Assembly (NCBI GenBank): GCA_016933575.1
Contig: JAFGAR010000081.1
Coordinates: forward strand, 186,001 to 250,000
Source: Candidatus Thorarchaeota archaeon
Lineage (GTDB): Archaea > Asgardarchaeota > Thorarchaeia > Thorarchaeales > Thorarchaeaceae
Length of the DNA: 64,000 nt
Direction of reading: 5' to 3'
Both the position numbers and the translations under genes were made by a program. Shown here one piece after another: positions 34,532 to 42,219 of the stretch; the stretch's first letter is position 1, and each line of letters starts with the position of its first letter. Under the pieces are notes generated by a model. That model searched no databases. It saw only the letters and a program-made list of their open reading frames with translations, and was not told where the DNA came from.

Positions 34532-35926
34532 ATGGATGCTCTAGTTCCAATTCATATTGGTCTCATGGGTCATATCGACCATGGTAAGACCGCTCTAGCT
34601 AGAGCATTGAGTGAAAGGGTCTCTACAGCTGGACTCGATAAACATCCACAGGCAATTCAGCGTGGTATCACAATAGACCTCGGATTCACGATGTTCATAC
34701 TCGACAAGTACCTTGTGACCCTTGTTGATTCACCAGGTCATGCAGATCTAATACAGAGTGTCGTTGCAGGGGCGAATATCATTGATTCCGCTATCCTTGT
34801 TGTGGCCGCTGATGAAGGACCAAAGATACAGACTGGTGAACATCTCATAGTTCTTCGATCTATGGGTATCACATCAATTGTCGTGGTCATTAGTAAGATA
34901 GATCTTGTCACAGAAAAACAGGTGCAAGATGTAGAGAACAGAATGCGATCAATAGTTCGTGATGTGGGCATTCAGACAGTCGAATACGTACATCTCTCCG
35001 CCAATGAAAAGAAGGGTATCGATGAACTTCGGGATGCGATTCTCCGGATTATCACTCCTAGAGAACGAGTCACGAAAGGAACCTTACTAATGCCAATTGA
35101 CCATGCGTTTCCCGTAAAAGGTCATGGTACTGTTGTCACAGGAACTATCCTTAGAGGGCATTTGAGCATCAATGATCAAGTGGAGCTTGTTCCTTCTGGC
35201 GCAAGAGGAAGGGTACGTTCAATTCAGACATTCAGCGAAAATAGAGCACTTGTGCAAGCAGGTGACCGTGTTGGTATTAATGTCCCTGAATTCATCCCTT
35301 CTGAAATAACACGTGGCGACTACATATGTGCTCCTGGGACCATATCATCCTCTGACAAGGTCATTGTTCAAATCCGAATCAATCCTCTCTATAGAGGTCG
35401 TATCACAAAGAGAATGACAGTGAATGCAGCGATTGGGATGCCAATATCAACTGCACAGATTTTCCCTTTCATCGAACAGGACTCGTTGAGAGTCATCGTG
35501 GATGCTGTCGATACTGAGGACTTCAAAGCAGCCTTGGTCCTTCAACGCCCAGTGGCTATAGATAAAGATGCAAAGATCCTGCTTCTCCGTACTGATCTGC
35601 CACCAACACAGATGAGAGTCATTGGCTCAGGATCCATAATTGAAATTCCACATGACGTTACACTCAACAAGAAGAAACTGAGAATCGGTAGAGTACAACG
35701 GATACGCGATGAAGATGTTCTTGTTGAGGGTCTTGCCTCTACAAAAAAAGTGGCTGAGGCTCTGATAAATGCAAGAGTCCAATCATCTGGAGGAGCGGAG
35801 GGTATTGTTAAGAGTCCATTCGGAACACGAGGAGTTGTGTCTGTGATATTTAGCACTCCCGTTCGAGAGTCTGAAGATATCTACTATGAACGGTTTATCG
35901 AGGAGGAATACAGATTTGGACAATGA
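34532..35926 (+). CDS. selB: Selenocysteine-specific elongation factor SelB
   Basis: aSelB (464 aa) delivers Sec-tRNA to the ribosome at UGA. GTPase motifs: GHIDHGKT (13-20), VDSPGHADLI (G3), VVISKIDLV (G4). Then EF-Tu-like domains II and III (VKGHGTVVTGTILRGHLSIN) and a C-terminal domain IV (KKLRIGRVQRIRDEDVLVEG). Length equals methanogen aSelB and is too short for the bacterial winged-helix end. ATG 34532 was chosen; GTG 34517 would add five residues. The TATA-like TTTTATC at about 34492 fits. It overlaps sepSecS by 11 nt. Confidence 0.93.
   Translation: MDALVPIHIGLMGHIDHGKTALARALSERVSTAGLDKHPQAIQRGITIDLGFTMFILDKYLVTLVDSPGHADLIQSVVAGANIIDSAILVVAADEGPKIQTGEHLIVLRSMGITSIVVVISKIDLVTEKQVQDVENRMRSIVRDVGIQTVEYVHLSANEKKGIDELRDAILRIITPRERVTKGTLLMPIDHAFPVKGHGTVVTGTILRGHLSINDQVELVPSGARGRVRSIQTFSENRALVQAGDRVGINVPEFIPSEITRGDYICAPGTISSSDKVIVQIRINPLYRGRITKRMTVNAAIGMPISTAQIFPFIEQDSLRVIVDAVDTEDFKAALVLQRPVAIDKDAKILLLRTDLPPTQMRVIGSGSIIEIPHDVTLNKKKLRIGRVQRIRDEDVLVEGLASTKKVAEALINARVQSSGGAEGIVKSPFGTRGVVSVIFSTPVRESEDIYYERFIEEEYRFGQ
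35901..35906 (+). promoter_or_regulatory. Ribosome binding site setting a TTG start for sepSecS
   Basis: AGGAGG lies 9 nt before TTG 35916. An ATG 30 nt further upstream has no such site and would add ten residues not seen in the family, whose members open close to LDxxIxxLIPxxMxxRG. The site lies inside the end of selB, so the two genes are coupled. Confidence 0.6.
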
Positions 35927-37238
35927 TGAGATTGAACGAGTTCTGGACAGAATCATCCCTGAGAGTATGACTCGTCGTGGTCATACAGCAATTGACGCCT
36001 TCACTGCTCCTATTAGGGACGTTCTAAATCGGAGAATCTTTCCGGATGTCGCCTTGACAGACGACCAACTGAGATTGATGATCCAGATTCTCTCATCAAT
36101 GGACACTGACAAAGATCCAAAGGCTGCAAGAGTTGGTGAAAGAGAGGCCCGTATTGCCTCTCCATTCATTGGTAGTCTATCTGCGGGATTCAATCATGGT
36201 ATTGGAAGAAGTGGTCAACTCACAGCACCTCAACCAAAGGCTGTAGGTGCGTCTCTTATGCAACAAGTAGCAAACAATGTTGCACTTGATGCTATTCGAA
36301 AGTTAGGCCTTAGTAATACTCAAGCTGGTCTGGTCACTCCCCTGTCAACTGGAATGACAATTGCCTTAGTATTAAGTGCGCTCCGTAGGGAATTGGGTAT
36401 CAAGACAGTTCTCTATCCTCGAATTGATCATATCTCTCCTCAGCGAGGAATATCTCTGACAGGTCTGATCGAACTCCCTGTCTTGACAACAATACGTGGC
36501 GATGCTGTCAATACAGATCTGAGTGATCTTGAGAAAAAAATATCCAAGAATGAGTCCTGTGCAGTCCTCTCAACAACAACTTTCTTTCCTCCTCGAGAAG
36601 CAGATCCAGTGAAGGATATAGCAAAACTCTGCTCTGCTAATGACATTCCATTCATAATTAACAATGCGTATGGTGTTCAATCAGAAGCAACTATGAGTCT
36701 GATCCGATCTGCAATAGACGCAGGTCGTGTGGATGCCGTAATCCAAAGTAGTGACAAGAACTTCATGGCGCCTGTTGGGGGATCTATTGTTGTGTCTCCC
36801 AATCAGGAGACAATCAATTGGATAGCTGACTCATATGCAGGTCGTGCGACAGCGGCACCGGTTGTGCAGACACTCGCAGCACTATTGGCTCTTGGTTTAG
36901 AACGGTACAAAGAACTACAAGGTCAACAAATTATCAATCATGCCTTCTTAAAAGAAAAGATGCAGGATATTGCCAATAAGCTTGGACAACGAGTGCTTGA
37001 AGTTGAAAATCATATTGCTGTAGCCATTACGATGGATGGTCTGAATGTCCGTGATATTGGCGCAAGACTGTATAATGCTAGGGTCACAGGACCTCGAGCA
37101 GTTGAGAAGGGAGCCTTTGGTTCGTCTGTTGACGACTACCCCCATAGCTATTTTGTCATGAATGCTGCAATTGGAGCAAGTCATGGTGATGTAGAAACAG
37201 CGACAACGAAGTTCTATAAGGAAGCAATCAATAGATAA
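35916..37238 (+). CDS. spcS: O-phosphoseryl-tRNA(Sec) selenium transferase (SepSecS)
   Basis: SepSecS (440 aa from TTG 35916), a PLP enzyme that turns phosphoseryl-tRNA(Sec) into Sec-tRNA. Diagnostic sequence: MDTDKDPKAARVGEREARIA, SAGFNHGIGRSGQLTAPQPK, VLSTTTFFPPREADPVKDIA, and Lys281 in QSSDKNFMAPVGG as the PLP Schiff-base lysine. Near the end VTGPRAVEKGAFGSS and SYFVMNAAIGASHGD are also family sequence. It is placed directly after selB. The gene marks the archaeal/eukaryotic, not bacterial, route to selenocysteine. Confidence 0.95.
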   Translation: MDNDEIERVLDRIIPESMTRRGHTAIDAFTAPIRDVLNRRIFPDVALTDDQLRLMIQILSSMDTDKDPKAARVGEREARIASPFIGSLSAGFNHGIGRSGQLTAPQPKAVGASLMQQVANNVALDAIRKLGLSNTQAGLVTPLSTGMTIALVLSALRRELGIKTVLYPRIDHISPQRGISLTGLIELPVLTTIRGDAVNTDLSDLEKKISKNESCAVLSTTTFFPPREADPVKDIAKLCSANDIPFIINNAYGVQSEATMSLIRSAIDAGRVDAVIQSSDKNFMAPVGGSIVVSPNQETINWIADSYAGRATAAPVVQTLAALLALGLERYKELQGQQIINHAFLKEKMQDIANKLGQRVLEVENHIAVAITMDGLNVRDIGARLYNARVTGPRAVEKGAFGSSVDDYPHSYFVMNAAIGASHGDVETATTKFYKEAINR

Positions 37239-37264
37239 CAAGTCCTTGAGGGAGGGCTAGACAC

Positions 37265-37918
37265 GTGGATAAAACAGATGAAATGGTTGAGGTCTCTCAA
37301 ATCCAGAAATACCTGTCTGAAGATTCTGCTACGGTCTTCAGAATCACTTGGTATGAGATCGCATCTAAACCCAATGTTCTTCTTGAGGAATATAATGAGG
37401 CTGAGAGTCAGGTATTCCAAGGTACTGCTCGATTCTCCTTGCAAATTGGCGGTGAGAAGGCCTTTGCTAGTGTCTTAGTAGATGGTAGCCAGTCCTCTAC
37501 TGAGATACGAGCTCAAGGAAAGGATGAGGTTGCTCTCAAAATCTATCTGGACGCACTAATGGAATCATTAAAGGACGCTCTTGGAAAATATGAATCTCTT
37601 CCAGAAGAGGACCGGGCGAAGGTGAAGAGGGCACTGGTCGCGAAGACCTGTTGGGATAGAATGGTCAGAAAGATACTGAACAAAGAATCACTAGGTGCAG
37701 TCTACTACCAAGTTGCTCATGGTCGAGAGATGTTCATCAAGGCTACTGAGGGTGAGAGTGGTGCGCACCCTGTTGCTCTCACAACATCTGCCTGGCTCTC
37801 TCGAATAGAGTCTCTTCCTCATGAAGAACCTATTCCCGGCAATATTGCCACAGAGCTTGCAAAGAAGAGTGTTGAATGGAAACGTGGAACCCAGGAAGTC
37901 ATAGGCCGTTACATTTAG
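37265..37918 (+). CDS. Unknown protein inside the selenocysteine cluster
   Basis: About 217 aa from GTG 37265, with GGGAGGG 9 nt upstream. No known family is recognised. The first half is beta-rich (FRITWYEIASKPNVLLEEYN, FSLQIGGEKAFASVLVDGSQ), resembling a small sheet with a following helix. The second half is helical and charged (LPEEDRAKVKRALVAKTCWD, RMVRKILNKESLG). It is soluble and lacks cysteine clusters (one Cys). It lies 26 nt after sepSecS and 44 nt before tRNA-Sec, so it is very likely in the selB-sepSecS transcript. A Sec-related role is inference from position alone. Confidence 0.75.
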   Translation: MDKTDEMVEVSQIQKYLSEDSATVFRITWYEIASKPNVLLEEYNEAESQVFQGTARFSLQIGGEKAFASVLVDGSQSSTEIRAQGKDEVALKIYLDALMESLKDALGKYESLPEEDRAKVKRALVAKTCWDRMVRKILNKESLGAVYYQVAHGREMFIKATEGESGAHPVALTTSAWLSRIESLPHEEPIPGNIATELAKKSVEWKRGTQEVIGRYI

Positions 37919-37962
37919 ATTCGTTTTCATTTTGGTCTGAGTACTGCATTGGGTCTAATTTT

Positions 37963-38053
37963 GGCCTCCTACAGAAACGGTGGTCCGGTTCCGCGGGCTT
38001 CAAACCCGTGATCGTGCAAGCGATGAGAGTTCGATTCTCTTAGGAGGCCGCCA
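37963..38053 (+). tRNA. selC: tRNA-Sec (UCA anticodon)
   Basis: A selenocysteine tRNA with all its special features. Acceptor stem GGCCUCCUA with UAGGAGGCC (9 bp); T stem AGAG/CUCU (4 bp) with loop TTCGATT; discriminator G and encoded CCA. The long D stem is GAAACGG with CCGGTTC (7 pairs, one mismatch) and a 4-nt loop. The anticodon stem GCGGG/CCCGU closes the loop CTTCAAA, giving anticodon UCA. The variable arm is ATCG/CGAT with a 6-nt loop. This is the 9/4 archaeal/eukaryotic fold. It ends exactly one base before the PSTK stop on the other strand. Confidence 0.97.
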
Positions 38054-38803
38054 TCATAATAACTTCGAGAGATCTGCCCAGAGTATTTTCCGAATTCCTC
38101 TTACAGGTATCCTGCTCTCACTTGCTCTTCCAAGAATACTGCGGCGGATAATTGATACTTCCCTATTCCCTCTTAGTTCAGGATATTTCTCTAAAAACTC
38201 TGATACTATCAATCGTGTTTCCACGTCCAGCCTCTCGTACTCAGTGCTAGTCACCAATCTTGGTCTAGGTCTTGTGGCAGGTTCTAATTCCTCAAGCACC
38301 CCTAAGAAATCATCCACAGCATGACCGAGTTCGTCTTTCTCCATATCCACTTCCAAGTCTGAATTATCCCAGAGATAACGCCTCCCAGGGTTGTCAAATC
38401 TCTCTGAGATATCCTCAATGACACTATCCGGAATCGGTGTGTTAGGTCTCTCTCTGTTCCATCGTAGAGAGGTGGTTACCGGTGTAGTTACATGAATAAT
38501 TACGAATCCACACCTGTTCTCTACAGCAATCTCAAACAACTCGTGTCTCATACTTGTGTAATAGTTCGTATCATCATGAATTACATTCTTACCTTCTATA
38601 ATCAGTTGTCTGACCCTTGCTAATGCTCTCTCTCTGACAATTCCTTCCTTCTCGGGTTTCCAATCAGTATAATACGAGCTATCACGCCACTCATCGGTTC
38701 TCACAATCTCTACGTTGAACTCCAAAGCCCGTTGGATGGCATCAGCAAGGGTTGATTTTCCAGAAGATGGTAGTCCACAGAGAGCCAAGATGAACTGGGT
38801 CAT
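38054..38803 (-). CDS. pstK: L-seryl-tRNA(Sec) kinase (PSTK)
   Basis: PSTK (249 aa) phosphorylates Ser-tRNA(Sec), the step before SepSecS. P-loop LCGLPSSGKSTLA (9-21; Walker A 10-18), then RTDEWRDSSYYTDW and VIHDDTNYYTSMRHELFEIA, the family's RDDTNYY-like motif. The helical C-terminal half (residues about 140-249) is the tRNA(Sec)-recognition domain of archaeal PSTK. It converges on tRNA-Sec with no spacer. Its own stop codon is TGA, so read-through could occur in a cell that decodes UGA. Confidence 0.93.
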   Translation of the reverse strand: MTQFILALCGLPSSGKSTLADAIQRALEFNVEIVRTDEWRDSSYYTDWKPEKEGIVRERALARVRQLIIEGKNVIHDDTNYYTSMRHELFEIAVENRCGFVIIHVTTPVTTSLRWNRERPNTPIPDSVIEDISERFDNPGRRYLWDNSDLEVDMEKDELGHAVDDFLGVLEELEPATRPRPRLVTSTEYERLDVETRLIVSEFLEKYPELRGNREVSIIRRSILGRASESRIPVRGIRKILWADLSKLL

Positions 38804-38885
38804 GATAATGTGAAAGAAGGATTTGCAACAAATGAATTTAGTGGATAGAAAAAGAGAGATGAGTGATTGGGAAAATACCCAACCA

Positions 38886-39839
38886 CTATGGTTTGATTGT
38901 AATCTTTAGGCTGTTTGCTAGGTCCTTGTAACGATTGCGCACTGTGACTTCTGTTACATTTGATGCTTCAGCAATCTCTCTTTGTGTGCGTCTATCATCC
39001 TCAATGATCCCTGCAATATAGAGGGCCGCTGCAGCAAGACCGCCTGGGTCTTTTCCTGCTGTGATACCTCTGTCTCTAGCCTCATTGATGATATTCATTG
39101 CAGTCTGTACAGTCTTTCCATCAAGATTGAGATCTGCTGAAATTCTTGGCATGAGGTCGTTTGCTGATGGTATTGGTACTTTTACATCGACATTTCGTAG
39201 GATGAGTCGTACACACTGACCAAGTTCCTTCCTGTTAACCCTCGCCTCAGTAACGATCTCATCGAGTTGTCTAGGAATCTTGTGTATTCTGCAGGAGAGA
39301 TAGATGGTTGCAGCTACCATTCCCTCAATACTTCTGCCTCGGACAAGACGTCTGCTGAGAGCCTTTCGATAGATGAGTGCGGCTGTCTCCTTGGTCTCAT
39401 GAGGAACTCCTAGCTGTGATGTGAGTCTGTCCATCTCTGACATAGCAATGCTAAGGTTCCTGTGCTGAGAGCTATGAACAAGAGTTCTAATCTGCCACTT
39501 TCTCATTCGGTAAATAGCGGCTCTACTATTGGCTGCGATTGCACGTCCATTTGCATCTCTGTCGCTCCAGCCTATAGTTGTTGCAAGGCCCTTGTCAGCC
39601 ATAGTCAAGGTCATTGGAGAACCTGTTCTAGCCCTTGCATTACGTTCTTCAGCAGTAAATGCTCGCCATTCAGGACCTGAGTCCATAACACGTTCGCTCA
39701 TCACGCATCCACATGAGGTACAAATATTCTCACCGCGAGTGAGGTCCTCATAGAATTCGCTGCCGCCACATACTGAACAGATAATCATCCCTTTCCGTCT
39801 ATCAGCTGCAGCTCGTACTGGTCTTGCCATTTGTGTCAC
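38886..39839 (-). CDS. tfb: Transcription initiation factor B (second copy)
   Basis: TFB (317 aa). Zinc ribbon CSVCGGSEFYEDLTRGENIC followed by TSC; linker GPEWRAFTAEERNARARTGS; two cyclin repeats, the second with GLAAAALYIAGIIEDDRRTQ and the recognition helix TEVTVRNRYKDLAN. ATG 39839 is used here, and an ATG three codons later is also possible. It differs clearly in both repeats from the TFB at 18853-19830. The promoter carries a 10-bp palindrome (next entries), suggesting control of its own synthesis. Confidence 0.95.
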   Translation of the reverse strand: MTQMARPVRAAADRRKGMIICSVCGGSEFYEDLTRGENICTSCGCVMSERVMDSGPEWRAFTAEERNARARTGSPMTLTMADKGLATTIGWSDRDANGRAIAANSRAAIYRMRKWQIRTLVHSSQHRNLSIAMSEMDRLTSQLGVPHETKETAALIYRKALSRRLVRGRSIEGMVAATIYLSCRIHKIPRQLDEIVTEARVNRKELGQCVRLILRNVDVKVPIPSANDLMPRISADLNLDGKTVQTAMNIINEARDRGITAGKDPGGLAAAALYIAGIIEDDRRTQREIAEASNVTEVTVRNRYKDLANSLKITIKP

Positions 39840-39874
39840 CTATCGTGTCCTTCTTGGAAGATAGCCGCGGATGT

Positions 39875-39884
39875 ACTGTACAGT
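39875..39884. promoter_or_regulatory. Palindrome between TATA box and start of second TFB
   Basis: ACTGTACAGT is a perfect 10-bp palindrome. It lies directly beside the likely TATA box and at or before the transcript start of the TFB gene. A protein bound here would block initiation, so it is a candidate operator. Its regulator is not known. Confidence 0.4.
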
Positions 39885-39885
39885 C

Positions 39886-39896
39886 ACATATAAAAT
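39886..39896 (-). promoter_or_regulatory. Likely TATA box of second TFB gene
   Basis: The minus strand reads ATTTTATATGT, about 47 nt upstream of ATG 39839. A start about 25 nt downstream would give a leader of roughly 20-25 nt. A second TATA-like run (TATATATA) at about 39947 could serve either strand. Confidence 0.45.
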
Positions 39897-40029
39897 CGCA
39901 GCCCAAGGAGGATTCTTCCCCAAGCGCCGCTTGAAGTATATATAAGTCTAAGCATGAAAGAGCTATTGTACAATACATCTCATATTTCAAAGAAAACATA
40001 TTATCCTCAATAGTATGTATGTACTTTTT

Positions 40030-40365
40030 TCACTGTATGACTATTCTTCCTGACACATTGGATGAATCTTCAACAAGTCCATCGAGAATCATCCTCCTCA
40101 GATGTGAGTTGAAGTACTCTTCTAACTCCTTTTCTGATCTAAGAGTGATTCTCAGCTTAGTTGTCGCAATTGAGTTGATTACCTCAACCTTTGCATCTTG
40201 TCCTGACTCTCTGAGTCTCTCAACCTCTCTAAGAGCCATGCGTACCTCTTCCCATCCAATCATGTAATTCTCATTCAGATCCTTCATCTCTTGAAACACA
40301 GTTGCACTCCCACTATATTCTTTGAATCTAGATTCTCCGGTTTCAATATAATCTCCTACAAACAT
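40030..40365 (-). CDS. Unknown small protein
   Basis: 111 aa from ATG 40365 (MFVGDYIETGESRFKEY). A longer frame to 40449 exists, but it runs through a strong RNA stem and has no supporting signal. The protein has an amphipathic helix (WEEVRMALREVERLRESGQD), a strand pair (AKVEVINSIATTKLRITLRS), a helix (EKELEEYFNSHLRRMILDGL) and a last strand. The order recalls a small alpha/beta RNA-binding or regulatory domain, but no family is recognised. Confidence 0.5.
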   Translation of the reverse strand: MFVGDYIETGESRFKEYSGSATVFQEMKDLNENYMIGWEEVRMALREVERLRESGQDAKVEVINSIATTKLRITLRSEKELEEYFNSHLRRMILDGLVEDSSNVSGRIVIQ

Positions 40366-40393
40366 AGAAGTGATTTGATGAAAAATAAGGGGC

Positions 40394-40496
40394 GAGGTGA
40401 ACGTCCGACAGCGAAAGGAAGTCCAGCTGTGTGGGGGCAGCCGGATCAAGGAGATGTTCGGACGTTCGACCTCAGGAATAGTGATGTTTCTATTCC
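40394..40496 (+). ncRNA. Candidate structured RNA (two hairpins)
   Basis: GAGGTGAACGTCCGA (40394-40408) pairs with TCGGACGTTCGACCTC (40458-40473), 15 pairs with one bulged G. Inside is a purine-rich internal loop and an apical stem TCCAGCTG (40422-40429) with CAGCCGGA (40438-40445), seven pairs and one mismatch. A second hairpin, GGAATAG with CTATTCC (40475-40496), follows. A TATA-like CAATATAATC at about 40345 would start a plus-strand transcript near 40378. On the minus strand the big stem ends before a T-rich run, so it could instead be the end of the 190-aa gene's mRNA. Confidence 0.5.
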
Positions 40497-41062
40497 AGAC
40501 AAGCCCACTGTTTTACGGTGGCTTCTGGAATTATGTGGATATTTTCATAATACTCATGACCATCATCTAAGACGGTTTTAGAGAGGGCTATCTTGAGTAG
40601 ACCATTGTCCTTACCAAGCATGTATCCCGCTATGTATTGTAGGGGAACTTGTGCCTTCTCTGCCTCTTCTTTGGTCATTGCACAGCATTCAACACCAGGA
40701 CTTTCAAAGATGACCTCGATTGTCTTATGGTCCTCACATGCAGGTTGTCTCTCAAGCTGCTTTGTTCTCTCCTTTATACTATCGTCACCACTCAGGGACT
40801 CAACCCTGCTGTGGTCGTAGTGAAAGGGATCTCCTGTGAGTCGATGAATAGCTGAAGTCATGTAAATGGTCTTTTCTGAGAATTCTGCTACTTTGTCGCT
40901 GCCACTGTCTACAAATCGTTTCTCATTGCTCTCTCCCACGAGATAACGAATCTTGTAGTGCTTAGCATCGACTTTCTTCTTATCGTCACCCTCCTTAACG
41001 GTGACCATTGTGTTTTCCCACATCTCTACAGGTGTGAAAGGATTTTTTGTTGCTTCTGTCAT
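40490..41062 (-). CDS. Unknown protein in a divergent, operator-bearing pair
   Basis: 190 aa, not recognised. Mostly alpha/beta, with segments YKIRYLVGESNEKRFVDSGS, IEVIFESPGVECCAMTKEEA and VPLQYIAGYMLGKDNG. There is no membrane segment or known catalytic motif; three cysteines lie in the middle (ACEDH, ECCAM). The start is ATG 41062 with AGGTGA upstream. Its promoter shares an inverted repeat with the ICMT-like gene (next entry). Its stop codon lies within a hairpin of the candidate RNA at 40394-40496. Confidence 0.6.
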   Translation of the reverse strand: MTEATKNPFTPVEMWENTMVTVKEGDDKKKVDAKHYKIRYLVGESNEKRFVDSGSDKVAEFSEKTIYMTSAIHRLTGDPFHYDHSRVESLSGDDSIKERTKQLERQPACEDHKTIEVIFESPGVECCAMTKEEAEKAQVPLQYIAGYMLGKDNGLLKIALSKTVLDDGHEYYENIHIIPEATVKQWACLE

Positions 41063-41090
41063 TTATTGTTCACCTGAAAAGGAACATTAA

Positions 41091-41119
41091 TTAACTATTG
41101 TTATTTACACAATAGTTAA
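41091..41119. promoter_or_regulatory. Perfect 11-bp inverted repeat in a divergent promoter
   Basis: TTAACTATTGT and ACAATAGTTAA face each other across 7 nt. On one side TTAATTAATG (minus strand, about 41083-41092) looks like the TATA box of the 190-aa gene. On the other, CTTATAAGG (41120-41128) is the likely TATA box of the ICMT-like gene at 41178. A dimeric regulator bound here could control both genes. Confidence 0.55.
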
Positions 41120-41177
41120 CTTATAAGGATTCTGTCTTAGGCTTATGACTGGTCTATGATGTTATGAGGAATATCTA

Positions 41178-41756
41178 ATGATTGAATACCTAGTGATTGT
41201 TCTGGCATCGACTATCTTTGGACTCCAACATAGTGGCGTGTCATCATTGAGAGTAAAGAGTAGGATTATCGATAGATGGGGGAAGACCGGATATGGTAAG
41301 ATCTTCAACGCAACAAGCGTATTGACCCTTCTTATCGCATTTCTATCAATGAACTTCTGGAACTGGCTCTATTTCATTACAGAACCAAGTCTAGTGCAAC
41401 CCCTCCTCTTTATTCTTGGCATCTTATTGGGCATCTTCGGTGTAATCGTTGCCATGAAGGCTTCTCAAGTGATCTCTGTTAGCACTGTAGCAGATATGCG
41501 TACTGATAGAAAGCCGGAGCTCATAACAGGAGGAATTTACGCTAGGGTACGACACCCACTCTATCTTGCAACAATTATGGTCTTTGGTGCAATGGCTTTG
41601 ATTTATCCCTTCTTAGTAGTCATAGTCTTTGCACTCTCAATGATCTTCTACACAATGATTGGTGCGTACTTTGAGGAACGGAAACTTATGATCCAATATG
41701 GGACTGAATATGAAAAATACAAGAAACATGCTGGATTCATCGTTCCAAAACTATGA
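41178..41756 (+). CDS. ICMT-like membrane methyltransferase
   Basis: 192 aa with about five membrane helices. The C-terminal signature is that of the isoprenylcysteine carboxyl methyltransferase/phospholipid methyltransferase group: GGIYARVRHPLYLATIMV, then EERKLMIQYGTEYEKYKKH. The N-terminus (IFGLQHSGVSSLRVKSRI) recalls NnrU-type proteins of the same fold. It uses SAM; the substrate (lipid, quinone or prenyl group) cannot be told from sequence. The promoter has the shared inverted repeat. Confidence 0.8.
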   Translation: MIEYLVIVLASTIFGLQHSGVSSLRVKSRIIDRWGKTGYGKIFNATSVLTLLIAFLSMNFWNWLYFITEPSLVQPLLFILGILLGIFGVIVAMKASQVISVSTVADMRTDRKPELITGGIYARVRHPLYLATIMVFGAMALIYPFLVVIVFALSMIFYTMIGAYFEERKLMIQYGTEYEKYKKHAGFIVPKL

Positions 41757-41772
41757 TTGGTCTATGCGAGAT

Positions 41773-42219
41773 TTACTCCAGCATTTTTTGAATCTTAGAC
41801 AAGTGTCTTGAGTGTTTCACGGCCTTGTCTGAGACTTCATAGACCTGTCCCTTTTCAACGACATAGTGATGTGTCGTAATCTCAGGTGCGAAATGTCGTT
41901 TGATATCTTCGATGCTGTAGTGTAATTGAACACAGTGGGGGCTTCCATCAACAGTAAGTACAGTGACTTCTTTGATGCCCGAGTATTTCACAATGGAACC
42001 AATCTTGAATCCAGCCTGATTAGCATGGGTCTCTTCTAGACAGACATGCAGTACAGCTTGACCTCCATCTCGTTCTGAGAATTCCTTGATGATGTCTGGA
42101 TATCGGTCCATGCAACTGCCAATGAGTAGCAGTCTTCCCTTACTCCGAAGTCTCTGATCTCCAACATTGATTCTCATGAGATGATTCGGTTCACAGCCCT
42201 CTTCATTCACAATTACCAT
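41773..42219 (-). CDS. Unknown Cys/His-containing protein paired with M14-like protein
   Basis: 148 aa, not recognised. Conserved-looking segments are LLLIGSCMDRYPDIIKEFSE, VLHVCLEETHANQAGFK and TVDGSPHCVQLHYSIEDIKR. The spacing of Cys and His (GSC, HVC, ETH, PHC, HHY) hints at metal or redox chemistry. It overlaps the M14-like gene by 7 nt and is surely co-translated with it. Confidence 0.6.
   Translation of the reverse strand: MVIVNEEGCEPNHLMRINVGDQRLRSKGRLLLIGSCMDRYPDIIKEFSERDGGQAVLHVCLEETHANQAGFKIGSIVKYSGIKEVTVLTVDGSPHCVQLHYSIEDIKRHFAPEITTHHYVVEKGQVYEVSDKAVKHSRHLSKIQKMLE

Noticed and set aside
40291..40581. Plus-strand open frame across the candidate RNA
   Set aside because: It covers the strong stem-loop and two opposite genes; the composition is not protein-like.
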